Assembly (NCBI RefSeq): GCF_003725695.1 | Contig: NZ_RJSE01000007.1 | Coordinates: 598,552-662,551 of the forward strand | Direction: 5' to 3' | DNA: 64,000 bases | DNA from: Nocardioides marmoriginsengisoli | GTDB taxonomy: Bacteria > Actinomycetota > Actinomycetes > Propionibacteriales > Nocardioidaceae | Shown: positions 50,929 through 60,121 of the stretch, in pieces | How the letters are laid out: each line of letters opens with the position of its first letter | Numbering within the stretch: the stretch's first letter is position 1 | The notes under the pieces: generated by a model | Databases searched by the model: none | Seen by the model: only the letters and a program-made list of their open reading frames with translations | Told to the model about the DNA's origin: nothing | Program-made: the position numbers and the translations under genes

Positions 50929-52842
50929 ATGCGCAGACGGCTGAATTGGAGCGGTGTCGCACTGGCGGCAGCCTTGGTGCTGGGAGCACTGAGTCCCGTG
51001 GGTCTGACGCCCGCGTCGGCAGAGGACGAGCCCGTCGAGGTCACGCCGATCTCGCAACCGGGCATGGCGGTCTCGTTCGACCAGGCTGGCGAACTGCGGC
51101 TGTGGGGGGACAACTCGATCGGTCAGCTGACGATGCCGGCGGAGCTGGACGGGGTTGCGTTCAAGCAGGTGCTGCTCCCGATGGACAGCGTCGTGGCGCT
51201 GACCGCAACCGGACGGGTTGTCGGGTGGGGTGCGAATCCCGTCCAGCTGGAGAAGATCCCCGCGGTGGTTCAAGCGGCCAAGGTCGTGCAGATCGCCGCG
51301 GGTGACCAGCACGCGCTGGCAGTCACCGAGGACGGACGTGTCCTTGCCTGGGGCAAGACGCGGGCGTTCGATACTCCGCTGAACGTCCCCGAAGGGCTCA
51401 CCGACGTCAAGCAGGTCGCCACCTACGCGCTCGGAGCCGCTGCCTTGAAGAACGACGGATCGGTGGTGGCCTGGGGAGACGGAGGAACCTTCAACTACGG
51501 CGTCAAGAACGTGCCGGAGGGGCTGGTGGCCACCAGTATCGCGGCGTCCGGAGCCGGGTGCTACTTGGCGCTGACTCCGGAGGGCGTGATCGAGAGCTGG
51601 GGTGACGCCTGCAACGTCGGGGGCTGGACGTCCGGTTCGCCGCGCGTCACGACTGCGGTGCGGCCGATCCTCAAGTCCCTGGCGACCAACCCCTTCGCCG
51701 CGATCGGGATCCTGCCGAGCGGCAAGATGGCCTTCTCCACCACGATGGTCAACTACTCCCCGCCTCCCGCGGTTTTCGATACGGGGGAGCCCGTCCTGAT
51801 CGCAAGCGGAACCGGCAACTACGAGATGGCGTTCGTTGACGCCGATCGGAACATCCACTACTGGAACGGACAGAATCCTCCGGGACAGGTCCCGGCCCCG
51901 ATTCCGGGTGAGATCCCTGCGGACCTGAATGGTCGGGACATCACCCAGATGGTGATCGGCAACTACTCGGGCAACATCGACACCATCCCGACCCAGGTCC
52001 GCGGGGGTGTGGTGATCCGGAAGCTGTTGCGGGCTGAGCTGCCGAAGGTGACCGGTGTCCCGGCTGTCGGGAGCACGCTGACCGGGACCCCGGGAACGTT
52101 CTCGGCCTCGCCGGACGATGTTGCCGGTCAGTGGCTGGCCAACGGGGACCCGATCGAGGGTGCCGTGACGGCGACGCTGACGGTGACCTCCGCGATGGCG
52201 GGCAAGGCGATCAGCTACCGGTCGACCGCGTCGAAGACCGGCCAGACCACCATCTCCTCGACCTCGTCGTCGTTGACCGTCCCGAGTGCAGCGAGTGTCA
52301 AGGTCACGGCTGCGGTCGGCGCGTACGGAAAGGCATCGGCGGTCACCGTCGCTGTCGCGGGGGCGGCCGGGAACGTGGCGCTCACCATCGGTGGCCGGCC
52401 GGCGGGGACGAAGGCGCTGTCCGGCGGCAAGGCCGTCTTCAGCATCGCTGGGACCACGGCACCGGGCAGGCACGCTCTCCAGGCGACCTATGCCGGGAGC
52501 GAGTCGTTCAGTCCGGGTAGTGCGACCGGGACGTTGACGATTGGCAAGGGCAGGTCCGGGGCGGTCGTCCTCAAGGTCGTCAAGGCGAGTCCGAAGAAGA
52601 AGGGCACGGCCACCGTGACGGTCGCGACCGGAGCTGGACTGGTCAAGGCGGCCGGCACCGCCCAGGTCGTGCTGAAGCAGGGCAGGGTCACCAAGAAGGT
52701 GAACCTGAGGGTCGTCAACGGCAAGGCTGTCGGCAGGCTCCCCAAGCTGAAGAAGGGCACCTGGACCGCGACGGTGACCTACCTGGGCAGCACCTACTAC
52801 CTGCCCGCGAAGTCCCGAGCGATCCGGTTCAAGTCCAAGTAG
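50929..52842 (+). CDS. secreted RCC1-like beta-propeller / Ig-like protein
   Basis: 637 residues from ATG 50929 (GGAGGAG upstream). The signal peptide is VALAAALVLGALSPVGLTPA with cleavage near ASA-E. An RCC1-like propeller (about 35-360; repeats such as EDGRVLAWGKTRAFDTPLNV and NDGSVVAWGDGG) leads to a module PAVGSTLTGTPGTFSASPDD that closely matches one in the divergent gene. An Ig-like domain and a Lys-rich C-terminal domain complete it. There is no membrane anchor. The divergent pair looks like an old duplication, with both products exported. Confidence 0.88.
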   Translation: MRRRLNWSGVALAAALVLGALSPVGLTPASAEDEPVEVTPISQPGMAVSFDQAGELRLWGDNSIGQLTMPAELDGVAFKQVLLPMDSVVALTATGRVVGWGANPVQLEKIPAVVQAAKVVQIAAGDQHALAVTEDGRVLAWGKTRAFDTPLNVPEGLTDVKQVATYALGAAALKNDGSVVAWGDGGTFNYGVKNVPEGLVATSIAASGAGCYLALTPEGVIESWGDACNVGGWTSGSPRVTTAVRPILKSLATNPFAAIGILPSGKMAFSTTMVNYSPPPAVFDTGEPVLIASGTGNYEMAFVDADRNIHYWNGQNPPGQVPAPIPGEIPADLNGRDITQMVIGNYSGNIDTIPTQVRGGVVIRKLLRAELPKVTGVPAVGSTLTGTPGTFSASPDDVAGQWLANGDPIEGAVTATLTVTSAMAGKAISYRSTASKTGQTTISSTSSSLTVPSAASVKVTAAVGAYGKASAVTVAVAGAAGNVALTIGGRPAGTKALSGGKAVFSIAGTTAPGRHALQATYAGSESFSPGSATGTLTIGKGRSGAVVLKVVKASPKKKGTATVTVATGAGLVKAAGTAQVVLKQGRVTKKVNLRVVNGKAVGRLPKLKKGTWTATVTYLGSTYYLPAKSRAIRFKSK

Positions 52843-52871
52843 GACGGGCCGAACCCAGCCCGCACGCCGGG

Positions 52872-52901
52872 CCGCAGTTGTCATCCGGGTAACAACTGCG
52901 G
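52872..52901 (+). terminator. terminator after the RCC1-like gene
   Basis: CCGCAGTTGT pairs with ACAACTGCGG over ten bases, 30 bases after the stop codon. No long T run. Confidence 0.7.
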
Positions 52902-52967
52902 TCCCGGCGCCGGACGTTCTCGCCGTTCTGCTTGCTGTGACGGCCGCCACCGATGAAAGGTCCACGC

Positions 52968-53927
52968 ATGAAGTTCAAGCAACGCGCTCGACGCTGGGCG
53001 CTGGTCGGCGCGTTCGCTGTGACCCTGGGGATGGTCGCGCCGTCCTCCCAGGCGTACGAGTACTACCCCGGACTCCCTGATTCGACGTTCGGCAACTGGA
53101 CGTCGACGTCCCAGTCCGGGATGGCGTACACCAAGCGCGCGAAGCAGTGGTTCAAGGCTCCAGCCGGCATCGTGACGACGGAGTACGTCGCGGATCAGAA
53201 GAGTCTCGACCAGACCATCGCGCACTGGGAGATCCGGGCCGAGAGCTACTTCGTCTCACCCGACGGTGCGCCGGAGCAGTTCGGCTACATGGAGCCCATG
53301 ACGGTGCGTTCCGTGGGTTTCGGCATCATGCCGGTGGAGGCCACGGTCCAGATCAGCCAGCGTCGACGCAACGGGTTCCCCGTCCCGGTGCCGGTCCTCA
53401 TCAAGACCGATCAGTACAAGCAACCGGACGGGACCTGGGACGAGTACAACCGGGAGTTCGTCGTCGAGGACAGCGTGAACGTCCGGGTCCTGTCCGTCCG
53501 GGTCGACGGGCAGGACATGCAGCTGAACGGCAACTGCCGGACCAAGGAGCCAGCACCGTTCCGGGTGGTCGGGCCCGAGACGGTTCGCCGCGACACCGAC
53601 GCCAACCCTGCGGCCGAGTGGTACGCCAAGAAGGATCCGGAAACCTACTACCACCCGTTGTACGGCGGCTCCCTGAAGGGGGCGATCACGATCCCGCCTT
53701 TCACGGGTTGCACGACCAGTGCCGGTGACGACCTGTCGCGGCTCATCACGCTCGCGGCGTCGGGGCCGGACAACCCGATGCAGGCCCGGTCCGGCTGGCC
53801 GTTCTCCTGCATCCAGCTGAACGAGACCGGCTCGATCATCGTCCCCGCTCCTCCGGGCAAGAACACGCCGAAGAAGGCGAACTGCGCCGGACCGCAACCC
53901 TTCGAGTACCCGGAACGCGACGAGTAG
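52968..53927 (+). CDS. secreted protein of unknown function next to the mce operon
   Basis: 319 residues from ATG 52968; AAAGG seven bases upstream makes it better than ATG 52953. A signal peptide (RWALVGAFAVTLGMVAPSSQ, cleavage near SQA-Y) leads to a beta-rich mature protein with four Cys (in LNGNCRTKEP, PFTGCTTSA, WPFSCIQL and KKANCAGP) likely forming two disulfides. I recognise no family. The mce operon starts 91 bases later in the same direction, so it may be a periplasmic accessory factor for that importer. Confidence 0.8.
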   Translation: MKFKQRARRWALVGAFAVTLGMVAPSSQAYEYYPGLPDSTFGNWTSTSQSGMAYTKRAKQWFKAPAGIVTTEYVADQKSLDQTIAHWEIRAESYFVSPDGAPEQFGYMEPMTVRSVGFGIMPVEATVQISQRRRNGFPVPVPVLIKTDQYKQPDGTWDEYNREFVVEDSVNVRVLSVRVDGQDMQLNGNCRTKEPAPFRVVGPETVRRDTDANPAAEWYAKKDPETYYHPLYGGSLKGAITIPPFTGCTTSAGDDLSRLITLAASGPDNPMQARSGWPFSCIQLNETGSIIVPAPPGKNTPKKANCAGPQPFEYPERDE

Positions 53928-54018
53928 GCGCGGCCCGTCGGCAGACGGCAGCTCTCCAACCTTTCGTACCAACCCACCTGGCCCAGACAGGGTCACCAAG
54001 CTATTCAGGAGGTCCCCC

Positions 54019-55776
54019 GTGGGCGGATCGGTCGAAGTCTTCGGACTCAGCAAGACGTACGGGCGCCAGAACATCTGGCACGACGTCACGCTGACCCTGC
54101 CCCCCGGCGAGATCACCGCGATGATGGGCCCCTCGGGAACCGGTAAGTCGGTGTTCCTCAAGTCGATCATCGGGCTGACCGACCCGGAGGAGGGCCAGAT
54201 CCTGATCGACGGCATCGACATGGTCTCGGCGCGGGAGTCGCACCGGCTCGAGCTGCGCAAGAAGTTCGGCGTGCTCTTCCAGGACGGTGCCCTGTTCGGG
54301 TCCCTGCCCGTCTACGACAACGTGGCGTTCCCGTTGCGCGAGCACACCAACCTCAAGGAGCACCAGGTGCGCAACCTGGTGATGGAGAAGCTCGAGATGG
54401 TCGGCCTGGTCGGGCAGGAGCACAAGCTGCCCGGCGAGATCTCCGGCGGCATGAAGAAGCGAGCCGGTCTGGCGCGCTCGCTGGTCACCGACCCCGAGAT
54501 CATCCTGATCGACGAGCCCGACTCGGGCCTCGACCCGGTCCGGACCTCCAACCTGGCCCAGCTGCTCATCGAGGTGAACGCGGCCACCGACGCCACCATG
54601 CTGGTGGTCACGCACAACATCGAGCTGGCGCGCACCCTGCCCGACAACCTCGGCATGCTCTACCGGCGCGAGCTGGTGATGTTCGGTCCGCGCGAGGACT
54701 TCCTGATGACCGACCACCCGGTCGTCTCCCAGTTCATGAGCGGTGACCCCGACGGCCCGATCGGGATGAGCGAGGAGGCTGATCACAAGCGAAACGACCC
54801 GATCGACTACGACGGCACCTACCCGGGGTCCACCACGATCCACACCGGCGCGCGGGCCATCGAGGTGCTGCCCCGGCAGCTGGCTCCCCGTTCCGGCGCC
54901 GTCCGTGCCAGCGCCGAGCGGCACCGCCAGCGGGTCACCTCCGGGGCAGCGAGCCTCTACGTCGCCGACGACGAGGAGAGCGACCGAGACCGGTCCATCG
55001 CGAAGCCGATCCTCCCGGCTCGGGCGCTCGACAGCGTCGGACACCTGTTCGCGCTCGGGCTCGACACCCTGCGCGCCGCCTTCCGGCGACCGTTCTCGGC
55101 GAAGGAGACGCTGCAGCAGTTCTGGTTCGTCGTCAGTGTCTCCTGGGTGCCGGCGGTCCTGATCTCCATCCCGCTCGGAGCGGTCATCGCCCTCCAGCTG
55201 GGCACCCTGACCAAGCAGATCGGTGCGCAGTCGATGACGGGTGCGGCGAGCGTGCTCGCGGTCGTCCAGCAGGCAGCGCCGATGGTGACCACGCTCGTGA
55301 TCGCCGGAGCTGGCGGCGCGGCGATCTGCGCCGAGATCGGATCGCGCAAGATCCGGGACGAGATCGACGCGATGAAGGTGATGGGTCTCGATCCGGTGCA
55401 GCGGATCGTCGTACCGCGGGTCGTCGCCTGCGTGGTGGCGGCGGTCCTGCTCAACGGCCTGGTCTCGGTGGTCGGCGTGCTCGGCGGGTACTTCTTCAAC
55501 GTCGTGCTCCAGGGCGGGACTCCCGGTGCCTACCTGTCCAGCTTCACCGCGCTCGCTCAGATCTCCGACCTGTGGATCGGGGAGATCAAGGCGATCGTCT
55601 TCGGGTTCCTGGCCGGCGTCGTCGCCAGCTACCGGGGCCTGAACACGGCTCCCGGCCCCAAGGGGGTCGGCGACTCGGTGAACCAGTCGGTGGTCATCAC
55701 GTTCCTGCTGCTCTTCTTCGTCAACTTCGTCCTCACGGCGCTGTACCTGACGATCGTTCCCATGAAGGGGGCCTGA
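54019..55776 (+). CDS. fused MceG-type ABC ATPase and YrbE/MlaE permease
   Basis: 585 residues in one uninterrupted frame from GTG 54019 (CAGGAGG upstream). Residues 1-250 are a MceG/Mkl-type ATPase: Walker A GPSGTGKSVFLKS, signature EISGGMKKRAGLAR, Walker B IILIDEPDSGLDP and switch VVTHNIE. A charged linker (about 255-350) leads to a full MlaE/YrbE permease with the coupling segment SRKIRDEIDAMKVMGLDPVQ and five or six TMs. In the usual mce systems, as I recall them, these are separate proteins. It energises uptake of lipids or steroids through the Mce1-6 conduit encoded downstream. Confidence 0.93.
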   Translation: MGGSVEVFGLSKTYGRQNIWHDVTLTLPPGEITAMMGPSGTGKSVFLKSIIGLTDPEEGQILIDGIDMVSARESHRLELRKKFGVLFQDGALFGSLPVYDNVAFPLREHTNLKEHQVRNLVMEKLEMVGLVGQEHKLPGEISGGMKKRAGLARSLVTDPEIILIDEPDSGLDPVRTSNLAQLLIEVNAATDATMLVVTHNIELARTLPDNLGMLYRRELVMFGPREDFLMTDHPVVSQFMSGDPDGPIGMSEEADHKRNDPIDYDGTYPGSTTIHTGARAIEVLPRQLAPRSGAVRASAERHRQRVTSGAASLYVADDEESDRDRSIAKPILPARALDSVGHLFALGLDTLRAAFRRPFSAKETLQQFWFVVSVSWVPAVLISIPLGAVIALQLGTLTKQIGAQSMTGAASVLAVVQQAAPMVTTLVIAGAGGAAICAEIGSRKIRDEIDAMKVMGLDPVQRIVVPRVVACVVAAVLLNGLVSVVGVLGGYFFNVVLQGGTPGAYLSSFTALAQISDLWIGEIKAIVFGFLAGVVASYRGLNTAPGPKGVGDSVNQSVVITFLLLFFVNFVLTALYLTIVPMKGA

Positions 55777-55777
55777 C

Positions 55778-56695
55778 ATGGCAGACAACGCCGTGTTCGC
55801 CGAACCGTCCTTTCCGCCCGAGCTGCCAGCGCCGCGCAGGCGGGCCCAGCGTCCGCCCGCCAGGACGCAGGGTCGCGCCGCGGCGCTCCTGTCGCGCCCG
55901 GTCGACCGGGTGGTCAACCTCGGCGCCGACCTCCGCTTCTACGGGTCGGTGCTCGGCCAGATCCCGGCGACGCTGAAGAGCTATCCGAAGGAGGTGCTCC
56001 GGCTGCTGTCGGAGGTCAGCTTCGGGTCAGGTGCGCTCGCCGTCATCGGCGGGACGATCGGCGTCATGCTCGGCCTGACCCTCGCGGTCGGGTTCGTCGT
56101 CGGCATCCAGGGCTACGCCGCGCTCGACCAGATCGGCGCGGCCGCGCTCAACGGGTTCATCTCGGCGTACTTCAACACGCGTGAGGTCGCCCCCATGGTC
56201 GCCGCGCTGGCGCTGTCGGCCACCGTCGGCTCCGGCTTCACCGCGCAGCTCGGCGCGATGCGGATCAACGAGGAGGTCGACGCGCTCCGTGCGATGGCGG
56301 TGTCGCCGGTGCCGTACCTGATCACGACCCGGGTGATCGCCGGCTTCGTCGCGATCATCCCGCTGTACGTCGTCGGTCTGCTCACGTCGTACGCCGGGTC
56401 CCGCCTGATCACGGTCCTCGTCTACGGCCAGTCGCCGGGGACGTACGACCACTACTTCAACCTGTTCCTGCCACCGGTGGACATCCTGCTGTCGTTCTTC
56501 AAGGTGCTGTTCTTCTCGGTGATCATCATCCTGGTGCACTGCCGGATGGGCTACCAGGCGACCGGCGGTCCGGCCGGGGTCGGCGTCGCTGTCGGCCGCG
56601 CCGTAAGGCGGAGCCTGGTGACGGTGGCGGTGCTCGACCTCGTCCTCTCGATGGCCCTGTGGGGTGCCTCGACCACGGTGAGGATCGCCGGATGA
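55778..56695 (+). CDS. YrbEB/MlaE-type permease of the mce system
   Basis: 305 residues, a stand-alone MlaE permease with five or six TMs. The coupling helix MRINEEVDALRAMAVSPVPY matches that of the fused protein, and YFNTREVAPMVAALALSATV precedes it. It probably forms a heterodimer with the permease half of the upstream fusion. It starts one base after the previous stop, and its own stop overlaps mceA (ATGA). Confidence 0.93.
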   Translation: MADNAVFAEPSFPPELPAPRRRAQRPPARTQGRAAALLSRPVDRVVNLGADLRFYGSVLGQIPATLKSYPKEVLRLLSEVSFGSGALAVIGGTIGVMLGLTLAVGFVVGIQGYAALDQIGAAALNGFISAYFNTREVAPMVAALALSATVGSGFTAQLGAMRINEEVDALRAMAVSPVPYLITTRVIAGFVAIIPLYVVGLLTSYAGSRLITVLVYGQSPGTYDHYFNLFLPPVDILLSFFKVLFFSVIIILVHCRMGYQATGGPAGVGVAVGRAVRRSLVTVAVLDLVLSMALWGASTTVRIAG

Positions 56696-58050
56696 GCGCC
56701 GCACGCGTGCGTGACCTGCTCCTCGGGATCCTGGCACTAGCCCTGATCGTCGGCGGCCTCGTCGTCGCCTACCTCTCGTTCAACCGGACCCTGGTGCCGC
56801 ACCGCGACGTGACGCTGCGGACCGACGTCGTCGGCAACGCGCTCCAGGTCGGATCCGACGTGAAGTACTTCGGCGTGCCGATCGGGGCGGTCTCCAAGAT
56901 CACCGCCACCGACGAGGGCGCCGACCTGACCCTGGCACTCGATCCCGACGTCCTGGACGACGTGCCGTCCAACGTCGTCGCCCGGCTGCTGCCCAAGACG
57001 ATGTTCGGCGAGCGCTACGTGGCGCTCGTCGTCCCCGAGATCAAGAGCAGTGCGGCGCTGGCCCAGGGTGACGTGGTCTTCCAGGACGCATCGGCCGAGG
57101 CCACCGAGCTGCAGCAGGTGCTCGACGAGCTCTTGCCGGTGCTGCGTGCCATCCAGCCTGAGAAGCTCTCGGCGATGCTCGGCGAGTTCTCCGACATGCT
57201 GCGGGGCAACGGGACCGAGATGGGCGACTCGATGGTCGCCTGGTCCAGCTACATGAAGAAGATGAATCCGAAGGTTCCTCAGATGATGGAGGACTTCAAG
57301 AAGCTGGCCGTCGTTGCCGACTCCTACAAGATCGCGGCACCGGACCTGATCGACGCCCTCGCGACGATGACGACGTCATCCCAGACGCTCGTCGAGGAGC
57401 GCGAGAACCTGCGCGACGTGTACGCGAGCGTCATCGGTTCCTCCGACACCGTGCGGGGGTGGATGACGAAGAACGAGAACACCATCGTGGTGCTCTCCGA
57501 CCGGAGCAAGGCGGCCCTGCGCGCGACCGCTCCGTACGCGTCCCAGTTCCCTTGCCTGTTCCGGGCCGTGGTGAAGATGAAGCCGCGGATGGAGCAGGCG
57601 CTCGGCAAGGGCACCGACGAGCCGGGCATCCACGCCGTGCTCAAGGTGACTCCGGCCCGGTCCAAGTACCTGGCCGGCAAGGACAACCTGACCTACACCA
57701 AGGGCACCCCGCCGCCCCGCTGCCCCTACGTCACCGGCTCCGTCGGAACCAGCCCCGCCAAGAGAACGGCAGCTGCGGCAGTCTGGCCCGATGCCGGCTC
57801 CGGGTCGATCGCGCCGGAGACGGACGGCGGTACCAACGACCCGCAGCAGATCGCGCCGCCGCCGGCAGCCCACGCGCAGGCCCACCTGGCAGCGTTGACG
57901 GGCCTGGGTGACGCGAACTCCCCGGCCGAGAACCAGCTGATCGCCGAGCTGATCGCCCCGACCCAAGGCATGGCTCCCTCCGAGTACCCGGACTGGAGCA
58001 GCCTGCTGCTCGGGCCGACCCTGCGCAACACGAAGGTGGTGCTCCGATGA
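56692..58050 (+). CDS. mceA: MceA-family protein
   Basis: 452 residues: one N-terminal TM (LLLGILALALIVGGLVVAYL), an MCE/MlaD domain (about 38-115; LRTDVVGNALQVGSDVKYFG, VPIGAVSKI) and a helical region that assembles into the needle-like conduit. The C-terminal 100 residues are Pro/Ala-rich and unstructured. It is first of six collinear mce genes, which fixes it as A by position. It binds and passes lipids across the cell wall to the YrbE pair. Confidence 0.92.
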   Translation: MSAARVRDLLLGILALALIVGGLVVAYLSFNRTLVPHRDVTLRTDVVGNALQVGSDVKYFGVPIGAVSKITATDEGADLTLALDPDVLDDVPSNVVARLLPKTMFGERYVALVVPEIKSSAALAQGDVVFQDASAEATELQQVLDELLPVLRAIQPEKLSAMLGEFSDMLRGNGTEMGDSMVAWSSYMKKMNPKVPQMMEDFKKLAVVADSYKIAAPDLIDALATMTTSSQTLVEERENLRDVYASVIGSSDTVRGWMTKNENTIVVLSDRSKAALRATAPYASQFPCLFRAVVKMKPRMEQALGKGTDEPGIHAVLKVTPARSKYLAGKDNLTYTKGTPPPRCPYVTGSVGTSPAKRTAAAAVWPDAGSGSIAPETDGGTNDPQQIAPPPAAHAQAHLAALTGLGDANSPAENQLIAELIAPTQGMAPSEYPDWSSLLLGPTLRNTKVVLR

Positions 58051-59108
58051 GCAACGACGCCAACCATGGTCCGCTCTGGGTCATTGCGGTCAAGAGCATC
58101 GTCTTCACGCTGATCACGGGGGTCGCCACCGGACTGCTCGCGCTGACGATCCGGAACTCATCCTCCGGGGACCTGCACACGTACACCGCGATCTTCACCG
58201 ATGTCACCAGCCTGAACCGGGGCGACGACGTCCGGGCCGCCGGGGTCAAGGTCGGGACGGTCGAGGACATCCAGATCACCGACAAGCGGCTCGCGCGGGT
58301 GAAGTTCACGATCCGTGACGGGGTCCCCGCCGCGTCGGACTCGGTCCTCCAGATCAAGTTCCGCAACCTGGTCGGCCAGCGCTACATCGCGCTGCAGCAA
58401 CCGGATCCCTCCGGGAGCGACGCGACGCCCGTGAGCGCGTCGGCACGGGTCGAGCCGGGCCACGTGTTCGGCGTCGAGCAGACGCGCCCCGCGTTGGACC
58501 TCACCGTCCTGTTCAACGGCTTCCGCCCCCTGATGCGGCTCCTCGACCCCGAGGACGTCAACAACCTGAGTGAGCAGATCATCGCCGTGTTCCAGGGCGA
58601 GGACGCCACCGTCGAGGGCCTGATGCAGAGCACCGCCAGCCTGACCACCGCGCTCGCTGAGAAGGACCAGGTCATCGGTGAGCTGATCACCGGCCTGAGC
58701 AGCGTGCTGACCGACATCAACTCGCGCTCCGGTCAGCTCGACACGACCCTGGTGACGATGCAGCAGCTGGTCACCGGCCTCTCCGAGGACCGGCAGGCGA
58801 TCGGCGCCTCCCTGGAGGGCATGGGGGCGCTGACCACGAGGGTCTCGACCCTGGTCGGGGAGACTCGGCCCGCGCTGCGCCGCTCGATCAGGCACCTCGG
58901 GGTGCTCGCCCAGACGCTCGACACGAACAGCGACGACGTCGAGAACTTCCTGAGGACGACGCCGATCAAGCTCGACCGGATCGCCCGGACCGCCAGCTAC
59001 GGGTCCTGGCTCAACTTCTACCTGTGCTCCATGGACGGACGGATCCCGATGGCTGAGGGCTACATGGGCGACGTCGGCGTGCTGCCGGTGGCCGGGAGGT
59101 GCCGCTGA
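58047..59108 (+). CDS. mceB: MceB-family protein
   Basis: 353 residues. The TM (IVFTLITGVATGLLALTI) and MCE domain (TDVTSLNRGDDVRAAGVKVG, TVEDIQI) are followed by a long helical part (about 120-310) with ALAEKDQVIGELITGLSSVL-type heptads and the conserved end WLNFYLCSMDG. It overlaps mceA by ATGA and mceC by TGATG. Confidence 0.92.
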   Translation: MSNDANHGPLWVIAVKSIVFTLITGVATGLLALTIRNSSSGDLHTYTAIFTDVTSLNRGDDVRAAGVKVGTVEDIQITDKRLARVKFTIRDGVPAASDSVLQIKFRNLVGQRYIALQQPDPSGSDATPVSASARVEPGHVFGVEQTRPALDLTVLFNGFRPLMRLLDPEDVNNLSEQIIAVFQGEDATVEGLMQSTASLTTALAEKDQVIGELITGLSSVLTDINSRSGQLDTTLVTMQQLVTGLSEDRQAIGASLEGMGALTTRVSTLVGETRPALRRSIRHLGVLAQTLDTNSDDVENFLRTTPIKLDRIARTASYGSWLNFYLCSMDGRIPMAEGYMGDVGVLPVAGRCR

Positions 59109-60121
59109 TGTCCCGCTTCCCCCTGGCGTTCGCCGAACGCAACCGCGTCTGGATCGCCGTTGTCGGGTTGGTCGCTCTCGGTGCGGCGTTCTACGCGGCC
59201 GTCAACATCACCTCGCTCCCGATCATCGGTGACGGGCAGCAACGTCAAGCGATCTTCCGCGAGGCCGCCGGTCTGCGTCCTGGGGACGAGGTCCGCGTCG
59301 CCGGCGTGCGCGTCGGCGAAGTGACGAAGGTCCAGCTGGAAGGCGACCAGGTCCGGGTCAGCTTCCAGGCGAAGGATGTCGACCTTCCCGACGAGAGCAG
59401 TGCCGCGATCAAGGTGAAGACGATGCTCGGGCAGAAGTACCTGGCGCTCGACCCCCTCGGATCCGGGAAGCTGTCGGGACCGATCCCGCTCGAGCGCACG
59501 CTCACGCCGTACGACGTCAACGCGGCCGTGTCCGACTTCGCCAGCACGCTCGGGGAGATCGACACCGAGCAGCTCGAGGGCAGCTTCCGCGCCCTGTCCG
59601 CTGCGTTCAAGGACACCCCCGAGTCGGTCCAGAAGCTGGTCTCCGGTCTCTCGGACCTGTCGCGGAGCATCTCGACCCGAGATGCCGACCTCGCCTCGCT
59701 CTTCGAGGCCTCCAAGGGCGTCAGCGGGACACTGGCCGAGCGCAACAACGAGCTGGCCGGTCTGATCACCGACGGGTCCGACCTGCTCGGGGAACTGCAG
59801 AAGCGACGCGATGCCGTGCACAAGCTCTGGGTCGGAACCCGGGACCTCGGGGAGCACCTGCACGGGCTGGTCAAGGACAACGAGAAGGCGCTCTCCCCGG
59901 CCCTGGAGAAGATCGACCGGGTCTCGGCGATCCTCAACCGCAACCAGGCGAACCTGAACGCCGCGCTCGCGAAGCTGGGCCCGTACTACAACGTGCTGGC
60001 CTCGGCGACCGGCAACGGCAAGTGGATCGACTCCTACCTGTGCGGCTTGTTCGACGGGAACAACGAGCCGGTCCTGGAGAACGACGTGGTTCGCAACTGC
60101 CGACCCGGAGGTGCGCAGTGA
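59108..60121 (+). CDS. mceC: MceC-family protein
   Basis: 337 residues from ATG 59108. The TM (VWIAVVGLVALGAAFYAAVN), MCE domain (FREAAGLRPGDEVRVAGVRV) and helical barrel region follow the family plan, ending with KWIDSYLCGLFDGNNEPVLE. It is translationally coupled on both sides (TGATG before, GTGA after). Confidence 0.92.
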   Translation: MSRFPLAFAERNRVWIAVVGLVALGAAFYAAVNITSLPIIGDGQQRQAIFREAAGLRPGDEVRVAGVRVGEVTKVQLEGDQVRVSFQAKDVDLPDESSAAIKVKTMLGQKYLALDPLGSGKLSGPIPLERTLTPYDVNAAVSDFASTLGEIDTEQLEGSFRALSAAFKDTPESVQKLVSGLSDLSRSISTRDADLASLFEASKGVSGTLAERNNELAGLITDGSDLLGELQKRRDAVHKLWVGTRDLGEHLHGLVKDNEKALSPALEKIDRVSAILNRNQANLNAALAKLGPYYNVLASATGNGKWIDSYLCGLFDGNNEPVLENDVVRNCRPGGAQ

